Virus record (IMG/VR): IMGVR_UViG_3300032236_001513 | Location: 1-63,107 of that record | Strand: one strand, 5' to 3' | DNA length: 63,107 nt | Source of the DNA: a virus | Part shown: piece by piece, positions 54,669 to 63,107 of the stretch | Numbering within the stretch: position 1 is the first letter of the stretch | How the letters are laid out: each line of letters opens with the position of its first letter | Made by a program: the position numbers and the translations under genes | Notes under the pieces: model-generated | What the model was told of the DNA's origin: nothing | The model's database searches: none | Seen by the model: the letters and a program-made list of their open reading frames with translations, nothing else

Positions 54669-57446
54669 TTATGCCGCGAAGATACCAGCGTTAGCCGGAA
54701 GTTTTCTAACAATGTAATAGCTGCCTGCTTGAGGGGTTACGGTGCCGGCGCCGGTTGTTACCCTTAGACGTATGTTTGTTGCTGCGGTAGTGACTACGTG
54801 AACTTTAAAGTGATAATGATGATATACTGCTGTAGACAATGAACCTGTTGCAGCGTGAGCTAGTGCAGTTGAAGTCTGCTGAATTGCCATAGCAGTGACC
54901 GGTGTAGTAGTTATTACTGTTGTCGTAAAGCCGCCAGTAGCCGTACCAACATAGTAACTTCTTGCCATTGCAACAGCAGACGAGAATGCCCAAGTCCAGG
55001 TTACAGTACCAGCTGTAGTTTTTAGAAAATATGCTACACATTCAATGTCGTAATATGAGCTTGCTTCTAAGTTCAATGATGAGTTAGTTGGGAAATAGTC
55101 AGCAATTGTTGCACCTATTGCAGAACCAGCCGCAGTATAACGATACATTTGGGTAGGCTGTGTAACACCGCGACCAGAAGTCGTGTTATCCGTGTTATAC
55201 ATCGCAGTACCGTCATATTCAAACGTACCTGCAGTGGCTGCTGATAAGTTAGTACCAGATGTCAACTTAATCGGGGCGTTTGTTGTAGTACCGGCAGTAG
55301 TCTGCACAAATCCCTGTAAAAACGTACTGCTTACTAAGTTTGCACCTGTTACGTTACCTGCAGTACCTGCGTTGAAAACAACGTTTGATGAGGTCACTGT
55401 CAATACGTTAGCAGTACCGCCAACGCTAAAGAAAATGTTACTGTTAGCTACTGCGTTGATGTTTGAGTTACCGCTAGCGATTGGGAATCCTGCCGACGCG
55501 GTAACACCAGTCAACTGTGACCCGTTACCGATAAAGAACGATGCAGATACGTTACTTGGAAAATTGATATTGTTATTAGAAGAATACAATGTAATTGGAG
55601 TACTAGCTACTCCGGTCGCATTTTGAGTGAAAATACGGAAGTTATTACTACTGTCAACGTCAAGATTCCAAGTACTATTAGCCTGGCCAGTAATACCAGT
55701 AATACCAACATAACCCAATACTAGCTGTCCACCTTCAGTTTGGTTTGACCCGATGACCATATTATTGTTTGCATAAACAATACTAGTTGCGCTTAAGTTA
55801 CCCACACTTGTGTTGTTAGTACCTGTGTTTAATGTACCGGCTACGTTTACACCAGTTCCGGTTACGACAAGTACGTTTGCAGTACCACCAACTGAAGTGT
55901 TGACGTTACCGCCTGAAGCCGGAATATTAACATTTGAGGTACCGTTTGATATTGATGCACCACCTGAAGCAGATATACCAGTTAGCTGTGATCCGTTACC
56001 GATAAAGAAGTTAGCAGAGAGGTTTCCGCTTGTATCTCGTTGTGCAATTGTGTTTGCTGTGTTGGCAGTTGCAGGGGTATTGCCTTGTAGTGCATTAGCA
56101 CTCAAGTTAGCGACAGTTGTAGTAGAGGTGACTACCAGTGGCGCAGTACCAGTTGCAATGTTTGAGATGAACTGCGGAGTTGTTATGTTAGCCGATGCAA
56201 GTACCTGAGCAGTACCTAAGTTACCTACGTTACTATTGCCAGTACCACCTTGAATATTGCCAGCAAATGTTGTAGCAGTGATAGCACCGTTGGCTGTATT
56301 AGCAATAAATGTAGCATTGGCGTTTAACGACACGTTAGTCGAAGTAGATGCGTTACTTAATGAAAGATAGAAGTTACCTGTGGTTTGCGCTGTTTGAACA
56401 TGATAGTTAGCAACGTTAGCATTACCAGCAGTTGCGACATTCAAGTTTGCTACCTGAGTGGTTGATGTTACTACAAGCGGAGCAGTACCGGTAGCAACTC
56501 CTGATGTAAATGTGTTTGCAGAAATGTTGTTTGCACCACTAATGTTTCCGCCTAATCCAGCTCCGGTAATTAGATTTCCTACAGTAGCATTACCTGTGGA
56601 ATTAAGCGTACCTGCTATGTTAACACCAGTTCCGGTTACGACAAGTACGTTTGCAGTACCACCAACTGACATGTTTATATTACCAGCCGAAGCAGGAATA
56701 TTAACATTTGAGGTACCGTTTGATATTGATGCACCACCTGAAGCAGATATACCAGTTAGCTGTGATCCGTTACCAATAAAAAAGTTAGCAGAGATATTGC
56801 CGTTTGCATCTCGCTGCACAATTGTATTTGCTGTTGCAGCGGTTGCAGGGGTATTGCCCTGAAGTGCGTTGGCACTCAAGTTAGCAACAGTCGTAGTAGA
56901 AGTAACCACCAGTGGTGCAGTACCAGTCGCAACGTTAGAGATGAACTGCGGAGTTGTTATGTTTGCAGAAACACCTAATGTACCGGTGATGTTTGCACCT
57001 GTACCAGTAACAACCATTGTTGTGTTGCCTACTGCTGTTAGGTTGATATTTCCGTTAGCAGCAGGAATACTGACATTTGAGTTACCATTAGTAATAGAAG
57101 TACCACCTGAAGCAGTGATACCGGTTAGCTGTGATCCATTACCAATAAAAAAGTTAGCAGAGATATTGCCGTTTGCATCTCGCTGCACAATTGTATTTGC
57201 TGTTGCAGCGGTTGCAGGGGTATTGCCTTGTAGTGCATTAGCACTCAAGTTAGTAACAGTCGTAGTAGAGGTGACTACCAGTGGTGCAGTACCAGTCGCA
57301 ATGTTTGAGATAAACTGGGGAGTGGTTACATTCCCCGAAGCAGTAACCACATTACCGGAAACATTGCCGTTGGCATCGATGATGCTTGTGATAGTAGCAT
57401 CTCCGATCGTATATCCGGTTACTGAATTAAATTGCCTGATTGTCAT
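54669..57446 (-). CDS. Repeat-built tail fibre protein
   Basis: 925 residues. Short modules such as ISANFFIGNGSQLTGITASG and SNVNIPASAGNINMSVGG recur many times, forming beta-helix or beta-prism rods. C-terminal YHHYHFKVHVVTTAATNIRL resembles the end of related fibre proteins. Three 197-bp DNA copies lie inside it (55981-56177, 56755-56951, 57124-57320). AAGGTAAACT precedes the ATG. It probably forms part of the long or side tail fibres. Confidence 0.78.
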   Translation of the reverse strand: MTIRQFNSVTGYTIGDATITSIIDANGNVSGNVVTASGNVTTPQFISNIATGTAPLVVTSTTTVTNLSANALQGNTPATAATANTIVQRDANGNISANFFIGNGSQLTGITASGGTSITNGNSNVSIPAANGNINLTAVGNTTMVVTGTGANITGTLGVSANITTPQFISNVATGTAPLVVTSTTTVANLSANALQGNTPATAATANTIVQRDANGNISANFFIGNGSQLTGISASGGASISNGTSNVNIPASAGNINMSVGGTANVLVVTGTGVNIAGTLNSTGNATVGNLITGAGLGGNISGANNISANTFTSGVATGTAPLVVTSTTQVANLNVATAGNANVANYHVQTAQTTGNFYLSLSNASTSTNVSLNANATFIANTANGAITATTFAGNIQGGTGNSNVGNLGTAQVLASANITTPQFISNIATGTAPLVVTSTTTVANLSANALQGNTPATANTANTIAQRDTSGNLSANFFIGNGSQLTGISASGGASISNGTSNVNIPASGGNVNTSVGGTANVLVVTGTGVNVAGTLNTGTNNTSVGNLSATSIVYANNNMVIGSNQTEGGQLVLGYVGITGITGQANSTWNLDVDSSNNFRIFTQNATGVASTPITLYSSNNNINFPSNVSASFFIGNGSQLTGVTASAGFPIASGNSNINAVANSNIFFSVGGTANVLTVTSSNVVFNAGTAGNVTGANLVSSTFLQGFVQTTAGTTTNAPIKLTSGTNLSAATAGTFEYDGTAMYNTDNTTSGRGVTQPTQMYRYTAAGSAIGATIADYFPTNSSLNLEASSYYDIECVAYFLKTTAGTVTWTWAFSSAVAMARSYYVGTATGGFTTTVITTTPVTAMAIQQTSTALAHAATGSLSTAVYHHYHFKVHVVTTAATNIRLRVTTGAGTVTPQAGSYYIVRKLPANAGIFAA
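55981..56177 (-). repeat. 197-bp direct repeat, copy C
   Basis: Clearly similar over its whole length to 56755-56951 and 57124-57320, with mostly third-position differences and no length change. It encodes the QLTGI-to-FIS segment of the fibre module. Confidence 0.75.
56755..56951 (-). repeat. 197-bp direct repeat, copy B
   Basis: Second copy of the fibre module; nearly identical to 57124-57320 through its first half. Confidence 0.8.
57124..57320 (-). repeat. 197-bp direct repeat, copy A
   Basis: First copy in transcription order, 369 bp from copy B. Confidence 0.8.
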
Positions 57447-57464
57447 AGTTTACCTTATTTCAAC

Positions 57465-57472
57465 TATTTATG
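57465..57472 (-). promoter_or_regulatory. T4-type late promoter (CATAAATA)
   Basis: CATAAATA on the minus strand in the gap between two fibre genes, 18 bp before the ATG at 57446. Confidence 0.6.
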
Positions 57473-57481
57473 CAGCAATTA

Positions 57482-60400
57482 TTATAGCAATCTATATTGT
57501 GTTGTCCAAACGGTTGAGTTACTGCTTGATGGAGTTACTTGTAATCTGATTGCACCTGTAGCTACTGAAACCGCAAACGTACCTGTTGCTCCACCTAATA
57601 CTACTCCACCATACGTAGTATAATCTACGTTAGTACCATCGGTTACAGCATGTACCATTGTCACGCTATATTTTGATCCAGCAGAGTCAACACCCTTTAC
57701 TAGATATTCTATGCCAACAACTCCAATAACAGGGAATGATGCAATTGTTTGGTTCGCTGTCACAGAAGTGGTCGTTGTTGAACCCCAGGTAATTGTAGTG
57801 GTTACTGCTGCATTGCCTAAAATAATATTACCTGAAACGTTAGCAGTAGTTAAGTTTCCGTTAGTAGCACTCAAATTGCCTACGCTAGCATTACCTGTTG
57901 TAGTGAATACTCCTGAGCCTAGGTTTGCATAACCAGCAATATTAACACCTGTGCTTGTTACCACAACAACGTTAGATGTGCCGTTTATTGAAACAGCAAT
58001 GTTTCCGTTTGTAGCAGGTATACTAATGTTTGAATTACCGTTAGCAAAGGTGCCGATTAAGTTACCGCCCGTTATGTTACCAGATGCAGTAAGATAACCA
58101 GTGACGTTTGTGCCTGTACCAGTAACAACCATTGTTGTGTTACCTACTGCTGTTAGGTTGATATTTCCGTTAGCAGCAGGAATATTGACGGTTGAATTAC
58201 CATTTGCAAAAGTACCAGTAATATTACCACCAGTAATATTACCACCGAAATAACTATTACCTGCTGCAACAAACAATGCATAGGTGTTAGTTGCAGTTAC
58301 GTTTGTACTTGCAGTAGGTGCACTCTGAATGAAGAAGGTTGATAAATTCGTTGTTGTGATCGCATTACTTGCAATGAGTGTTGGGGTACCAATCGCATGA
58401 ATTGCTGCGTTGGCAACAGTACCGGCTGCAGCAACGTTATCTGTATAAGTAGCGGCAATTGCACGAATACCTAGATTACCAGTAACCGTTGAAACGTTAG
58501 CATTACCTGATGCATTGCCTGATGCAGTAATATTGTTTGCAATAACAACACCACTCGTACCATTTGCAATCACGTTACCTATATGAGTACCGAAGATATT
58601 TCCACCAGTGATGTTACCTGAACCAGTGATTACCCCTGAACCAAAGCCCAAATTACCTACGTTCGCGTTACCAGTAGTAGTGATTGTGTTACTTCCAGCT
58701 GCGATAATACCGATGATATTTCCACCTGTAATGTTGCCAGCAGCAGTGATCGTTCCATTTCCAAATGTAGTATTCGCAGTAGCGTTACCTACAGTCAAGT
58801 TAGCGAGTGTACCAACTGAAGTCAAACTTGAAGTCACGATTGATGCATTGAGGGTTGTACCAGTCAAGTTAGCAGCATTTGCTGCGATTACAACGTTAGA
58901 TGCTGCTGTCAATTGTCCCTGTTGGTTGACAGTAAACTGTGCAACTCTATCACCATTACCGTATGTACCGATAGTTACCCCGGTGGTACTAATACTGAAT
59001 GTAGTGCCTGTTAGAGTTAGTCCAGTGCCGGCACTATAAACTTGACTAGTGCTGAATAAAGAAAATGTAATACTACTAGTACCAAATGTAATCGTGCCAG
59101 TAGGAGCACTCACGATATAGGCTGTACCTTTATTCACAGTACCATTTTGCACAAAGAAATAATCATTAAGGCTTAATTGTTCTATACTATTTGGACCATA
59201 TTCGTCCGCATCAGTAGTTCTTGTGATAGCAGTTGCGTTTGTATATTGATAAACCCCGTTAAATACTGCGTTTGCTTCGTCTTTAATAAGAATACGAGTT
59301 CCGCCAACGTTAATAGCATAACCGTCAATGTTTGTAAATGTACCAGTTGTGCTGATATAAGCACCAATACCATTTGCCGCACCGTTCGGTTGGGTATAAG
59401 ATATTGTACCACCTGTTGCTACTGCTAGTGTAGTTGTAGTTGCGGCTGCTACTGGTTGGTGATAATTAATACCGGTTGAAACAAGAGTATCAACATAACC
59501 TTTTGTTGCTGCATCTTGTGCACTAGACGGATCTTTTACGTTTGTAATATATGTTTGAGTTGATAAATTGATATTACCGCTAGTAGTCAATGTGATATTA
59601 TTACCGCTGCCGGTTGCACTCAGTGTTAATACACCTGGACTTATGACGTTAGGAGAATTAAGATTTGTGATTATATTGACATTTGTAATATTAGCAGTTG
59701 CAATATTAGCAGTACCTGGAATATTTGCACCAGTACTAGTTACAACCAACTGAGCAGTAGCGTTACCACCGTAGTATACAGAAACGTTAGCATTTGAAGT
59801 AATACTAATATTTGAGTTACCGTTTGCAACGGTGCCGATTATATTGCCACCTGTTATATTACCGGTTGCAGTAATTGCTCCGCCCGTACCTAAGTTACCT
59901 ACGTTAGCATTACCGGTTATGTTTGCAGTACCGGTGATATTTGCACCAGTAGTAGTAACAACAAACACGTTAGCCGTACCACCAACCGAAGTGCTGACAT
60001 TTCCGTTTGAAGTGATACTGATGTTTGAGTTACCGTTTGCAAGAGAACCAATTAAATTACCGGCAGTAACATTTCCTGCAAAATAAGAGTTACCTGCTGC
60101 AACAAACAATGCATAGGTGTTAGTTGCAGTTACGTTTGTACTTGCAGTAGGTGCACTCTGAATGAAGAAGGTTGATAAATTCGTTGTTGTGATCGCATTA
60201 CTTGCAGTAAGGGTTGGAGTACCAATCGCATGAATTGCTGCGTTGGCAACAGTACCGGCTGCAGCAACGTTATCTGTATACGTTGTTGCGAGTGCACGAA
60301 TACCTAAGTTACCACTGACAGTAGAGACGTTAGCATTACCTGATGCTGCACCTGATGCAGTGATATTGTTTGCAATAACAACACCACTCGTACCATTTGC

Positions 60401-61627
60401 AATCACGTTACCTACATGAGTACCAACAAAACCAGTTGCAGTAATATATCCATTTGCTAAGTTAGCAGAGAAGTTCGCATTTGACTGAAGCGGGTAGTTA
60501 GATGTTGCAGTAGCTGAGATGAATGGGATATATCCAGTACCAGTAGTTGTTAAGGTAGTTGATACGTTAGTTGCGTTTGACGCAGTTGTTGCAGTACCGC
60601 TCAATGAACCTACAAAAGTTGTTGCAGTAATAGAATTGTTTGATAAGTTAGCATTTATACCAGATACTGTAGCAGCACTATAATATCCATTTGCAGCCGA
60701 AGTTACGAATGTAGGATATACTGTAGTAGCAGTTGACGTATTGGTTAAGAATGAGTTGGCTGCGGTTGCGTTTGCTACCGCACCTGTTACGTTACCACCT
60801 TGAATGTTACTTAAGTTGTTACCTGAGCCAATAAAATAACTTGCAGTCACGTTGCTGGTGTTGATACCAGCTGTAGTAACAACAACAACGTTAGATGTAC
60901 CACCGACTGAGATTGTAACGTTGCCGCCCGATGTAGGAATGTTAACGTTTGAGCTACCATTTGAGATACTACCGGCTGTACCGATACCAGTAAGCTGTGA
61001 TCCGTTACCGATGAAGTAGTTTGCAGAAACGTTGGCGTTGGCATCACGCACTACGACAGTATTGGCTACTGCGCTAACAGATGTGTTGTATCCATCTAGT
61101 AAGTCGGCATTTAAGTTTGTTACTACTGTTGTAGATGAGACTACGAGAGGAGCGGTACCAGTAACCACAGATGATACTAACTGTCCTGCAGTAGTAATAT
61201 TTCCACCTGATACGTTGCCGGTCGCAGTAATTAATCCACCTGTACCTAGGTTACCTACGTTAGCATTACCGGTTATGTTTGCATAACCGGTAATATTTGC
61301 TCCAGTGCTAGTAAATACTACAACGTTTGCAGTGCCGTTAACGCCAAATAATATGTTACCGTTATTTGTAACTGTGACGTTTGAGCTTCCGTTTGATAGT
61401 GCACCAGTAGAAATAGTGGTGAAGGTCAGATTTCCGGCACCATCGGTAGTAATTGCCTGACCAGCGATACCACCTGTAATTTTGACATTGCCGATAGCAT
61501 TTAGATTAGCTGTACCCGTTGTTGTTATATTATTTGTCGTGATATCACCGTTGGCTACGATGACTGTTGTATAAGGGTAATCCCCTGTTGAATATCCACC
61601 GACTGAGTTAAACGTTTTAAGTGCCAT
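57482..61627 (-). CDS. Giant repeat-built tail fibre protein
   Basis: 1381 residues. Modules of the type NVGNLGTGGAITATGNITGG and YFIGNGSQLTGI repeat throughout; residues about 665-720 include SAQDAATKGYVDTLVSTGIN (tail-fibre collar-like phrase), followed by a distinct domain and more modules. The C-terminus matches the neighbour's (TPSSSNSTVWTTQYRLL). A 335-bp duplication lies inside (58257-58591 and 60090-60424). It probably forms a long, kinked fibre. GTAGGAAGACAAA precedes the ATG. Confidence 0.8.
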   Translation of the reverse strand: MALKTFNSVGGYSTGDYPYTTVIVANGDITTNNITTTGTANLNAIGNVKITGGIAGQAITTDGAGNLTFTTISTGALSNGSSNVTVTNNGNILFGVNGTANVVVFTSTGANITGYANITGNANVGNLGTGGLITATGNVSGGNITTAGQLVSSVVTGTAPLVVSSTTVVTNLNADLLDGYNTSVSAVANTVVVRDANANVSANYFIGNGSQLTGIGTAGSISNGSSNVNIPTSGGNVTISVGGTSNVVVVTTAGINTSNVTASYFIGSGNNLSNIQGGNVTGAVANATAANSFLTNTSTATTVYPTFVTSAANGYYSAATVSGINANLSNNSITATTFVGSLSGTATTASNATNVSTTLTTTGTGYIPFISATATSNYPLQSNANFSANLANGYITATGFVGTHVGNVIANGTSGVVIANNITASGAASGNANVSTVSGNLGIRALATTYTDNVAAAGTVANAAIHAIGTPTLTASNAITTTNLSTFFIQSAPTASTNVTATNTYALFVAAGNSYFAGNVTAGNLIGSLANGNSNISITSNGNVSTSVGGTANVFVVTTTGANITGTANITGNANVGNLGTGGAITATGNITGGNIIGTVANGNSNISITSNANVSVYYGGNATAQLVVTSTGANIPGTANIATANITNVNIITNLNSPNVISPGVLTLSATGSGNNITLTTSGNINLSTQTYITNVKDPSSAQDAATKGYVDTLVSTGINYHQPVAAATTTTLAVATGGTISYTQPNGAANGIGAYISTTGTFTNIDGYAINVGGTRILIKDEANAVFNGVYQYTNATAITRTTDADEYGPNSIEQLSLNDYFFVQNGTVNKGTAYIVSAPTGTITFGTSSITFSLFSTSQVYSAGTGLTLTGTTFSISTTGVTIGTYGNGDRVAQFTVNQQGQLTAASNVVIAANAANLTGTTLNASIVTSSLTSVGTLANLTVGNATANTTFGNGTITAAGNITGGNIIGIIAAGSNTITTTGNANVGNLGFGSGVITGSGNITGGNIFGTHIGNVIANGTSGVVIANNITASGNASGNANVSTVTGNLGIRAIAATYTDNVAAAGTVANAAIHAIGTPTLIASNAITTTNLSTFFIQSAPTASTNVTATNTYALFVAAGNSYFGGNITGGNITGTFANGNSTVNIPAANGNINLTAVGNTTMVVTGTGTNVTGYLTASGNITGGNLIGTFANGNSNISIPATNGNIAVSINGTSNVVVVTSTGVNIAGYANLGSGVFTTTGNASVGNLSATNGNLTTANVSGNIILGNAAVTTTITWGSTTTTSVTANQTIASFPVIGVVGIEYLVKGVDSAGSKYSVTMVHAVTDGTNVDYTTYGGVVLGGATGTFAVSVATGAIRLQVTPSSSNSTVWTTQYRLL
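58257..58591 (-). repeat. 335-bp direct repeat, copy 2 within the fibre gene
   Basis: Near-identical, equal-length counterpart of 60090-60424; encodes the GTSGVVIANNITASG to AGNSYF segment. Confidence 0.85.
60090..60424 (-). repeat. 335-bp direct repeat, copy 1 within the fibre gene
   Basis: Counterpart of 58257-58591, 1833 bp apart in the same frame, with few differences, so it is a recent duplication or gene-converted pair. Confidence 0.85.
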
Positions 61628-61647
61628 TTTGTCTTCCTACTTTACTA

Positions 61648-61655
61648 TATTTATC
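61648..61655 (-). promoter_or_regulatory. T4-type late promoter (GATAAATA)
   Basis: GATAAATA on the minus strand, 20 bp before the ATG at 61627 of the giant fibre gene. Confidence 0.62.
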
Positions 61656-61662
61656 TTTTGGG

Positions 61663-63107
61663 TTACGGAGCAAGCACCGTGATCAACATTTTATAGACTG
61701 TGCTATTTGTCGTATCAGGAGTCACTGTCAAGTCGAGCGAAGGGTTAACTAAAATATTGCCCGGATTATACTCAACTCCAAATGTCCCAACACCACCATT
61801 GATATACAGTCCTGCATATTCATTATAGGTCACGATTCCTGCATAGTATAGAGAAGAAATCTTGAGTGACTGCCGCTGTAGTCCAATAGAATCAGTACCG
61901 ATAATTTCAAAATCTACCCCAGAACACTGTGTTACTGGAATTGAATATAATACCTGTTTAGCAGTTGATGCTGTGGTCGCAAAATAAACAGAAGATGTTC
62001 CAAATTTATATGTTCCGGATCCCAACTGCATAGAATTTGCAATCAGTTGTCCCCCGATCTGTACAGTATCTGTATTAGAATCGAAAGTGAAATAAGCACT
62101 GCCGGCAAATGTTCCGTTACTATTGTATTGGATTTGCGTGTTACCGCCACCAGGGCTTCCGCCACCGCCACCGCCACCAGGAGCCCATGTTAGGTTTCCT
62201 AAACCATCAGTCTGTAAGAAATATCCATTCAAGCCGCCAGCAATATGAATATTACCTATGCTTCCTAACGTGATATTTCCTGAGGTAGAAAGATTAGTAT
62301 TTCCAGAAACAGTAATTCCATTACCAATAGTAGCTAATCCAGTAGTCTGTATTGTCCCTACATTAGCAGGACCTGATGTTTGGAATGCGGCTGCACTTAT
62401 AAATTGTCCACTTAATATATTACCTGATACAGTCAATGAGGTAAGGGTACCCACTGAAGTTATGTTTGACTGCACCGGTTGAACAACATAATTAGCAGAG
62501 TTCGGAACTATACCAGTAAGATATGCACCGTTACCGTTAAAGTAAGTTGCATTGACATTTCCTGAAACGTTTGCATTACCGTAGATAGAGTTATTATTCG
62601 ATGTTATATTTTTTACAGTGACATTACCATTGACTGCTAGGGCATTGGAATATTTGTTAAATGTCATTCCATCGGAACCGCCGAACACTCCATTATCATT
62701 GAACTGCACAGCAGAGTTCGTTCCTCCCGGAGAGCCACCGCCACCGCCTCCGCCAGCTTGCCAAGTAAGATTTCCTGCACCATCTGTTGTTAATACGTAT
62801 CCGTTTATTCCACCTGTTATTTTAACGTTTGATACTGAGCCTAAACTAGCGGTTCCTGAAACAGTCAGTGAAGTCAATGTACCGACACTCGTTATATTTG
62901 ACTGTGTTGGTTTTATAACGTAGTTTGCTGTATCATTCGTGATGCCAGTCAAGTATGAACCGTTACCGATGAAATAGTTTGCATTGACATTACCGGTACT
63001 AACGTTATTAGGAACAAGAAGATTACCTGTCAATTTGTTGAAAGTAAATCCGGAAACACCGCCAAAATTGCCTGAATCATTGAATTGTACTTGTGTGTTA
63101 GCGCCGC
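61663..63107 (-). CDS. Tail fibre protein, C-terminal part (runs off right edge)
   Basis: At least 481 residues; the frame stays open to the right edge, so the start is outside. Three copies of a module near GNTQVQFNDSGNFGG, TNSAVQFNDNGVFGGS and NTQIQYNSNGTFAGS are separated by GGGGGGSPGG linkers and YFIGNGSYLTGI-type units. The end (YNPGNILVNPSLDLTVTPDT) is like those of the other fibre genes. It is the first of three fibre genes, read towards the left. Confidence 0.75.
   Translation of the reverse strand, partial: GANTQVQFNDSGNFGGVSGFTFNKLTGNLLVPNNVSTGNVNANYFIGNGSYLTGITNDTANYVIKPTQSNITSVGTLTSLTVSGTASLGSVSNVKITGGINGYVLTTDGAGNLTWQAGGGGGGGSPGGTNSAVQFNDNGVFGGSDGMTFNKYSNALAVNGNVTVKNITSNNNSIYGNANVSGNVNATYFNGNGAYLTGIVPNSANYVVQPVQSNITSVGTLTSLTVSGNILSGQFISAAAFQTSGPANVGTIQTTGLATIGNGITVSGNTNLSTSGNITLGSIGNIHIAGGLNGYFLQTDGLGNLTWAPGGGGGGGSPGGGNTQIQYNSNGTFAGSAYFTFDSNTDTVQIGGQLIANSMQLGSGTYKFGTSSVYFATTASTAKQVLYSIPVTQCSGVDFEIIGTDSIGLQRQSLKISSLYYAGIVTYNEYAGLYINGGVGTFGVEYNPGNILVNPSLDLTVTPDTTNSTVYKMLITVLAP

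Noticed and set aside
55183-57549. Several long plus-strand frames opposite the fibre genes (also 58608-59039)
   Set aside because: Their Val/Pro/Leu-rich sequences repeat in step with the minus-strand repeats, so they are mirror images of low-complexity fibre coding sequence.
54669-63107. CRISPR-like arrays
   Set aside because: The repeats are 197-335 bp and lie inside open frames with no spacers of even length; they are coding repeats.
1-63107. rRNA genes, integrase or attachment sites
   Set aside because: Nothing resembling 16S/23S rRNA, tyrosine or serine recombinases, or paired att-like repeats was found.

Overview
The window looks like part of a large T4-like myovirus (tailed phage) genome that infects a Gram-negative bacterium. 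The evidence is the T4-type set: ATP-dependent DNA ligase, FEN-type RNase H, gp45-like sliding clamp, gp43-like family B DNA polymerase, DsbA-like protein, NrdA/NrdB/glutaredoxin with an HNH homing endonuclease between nrdA and nrdB, a PAAR spike tip and very long repeat-built tail fibres. Almost every gene is on the minus strand in tightly overlapping operons; only two (9947-11179 and 40492-41280) are on the plus strand. No integrase, portal, capsid or terminase gene is in view.

Layout. 1-9.9 kb: 5' part of DNA ligase, an OB-fold-like protein, many small unknown proteins, RNase H, and a TOPRIM-nucleotidyltransferase fusion. 9.9-21.8 kb: a nucleotide and base-modification block with folE, queD, queE, a DpdA-like tRNA-guanine-transglycosylase homologue, a second T-fold protein, GMP reductase, a purine-type phosphoribosyltransferase, an MBD4-like DNA glycosylase and three glycosyltransferases. 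This is best read as 7-deazaguanine modification of phage DNA. 21.8-26.6 kb: clamp, polymerase, DsbA-like protein, and a zinc peptidase. 26.7-33.7 kb: a bacterial-type secretion and signalling cassette not expected in a phage: two paralogous small membrane proteins, CsgF, CsgG, two curlin-repeat proteins, a FecR-domain protein, a CHASE2-adenylate cyclase and a small outer-membrane barrel. 33.8-45 kb: small proteins, two 2-oxoglutarate oxygenases, a subtilase, a PP-loop enzyme, a peroxiredoxin and a tRNA with an amber (CUA) anticodon. 45-54 kb: baseplate-like proteins and the nrd genes. 53.6-63.1 kb: a glycine-rich putative adhesin and three giant fibre proteins made of internal repeats; the last runs off the right edge.

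Regulation can be read from the sequence. At least ten genes have host sigma70-like promoters (TTGAC[A/T], 16-17 bp, TATTAT-like). A second set has T4-type late promoters (NATAAATA). Several late genes encode proteins whose first 7-16 residues resemble the T4 capsid-targeting peptide with an [I/L]-x-E processing site, suggesting they are packed in the head and injected. Two late promoters (before the HNH gene and before the outer-membrane protein) sit in the loop of a hairpin, the arrangement T4 uses to block translation from early read-through transcripts. The window also has an in-frame amber codon at codon 3 of a possible start, less than 1 kb downstream of the amber-reading tRNA. All calls rest on reading the sequence; no database search was possible.
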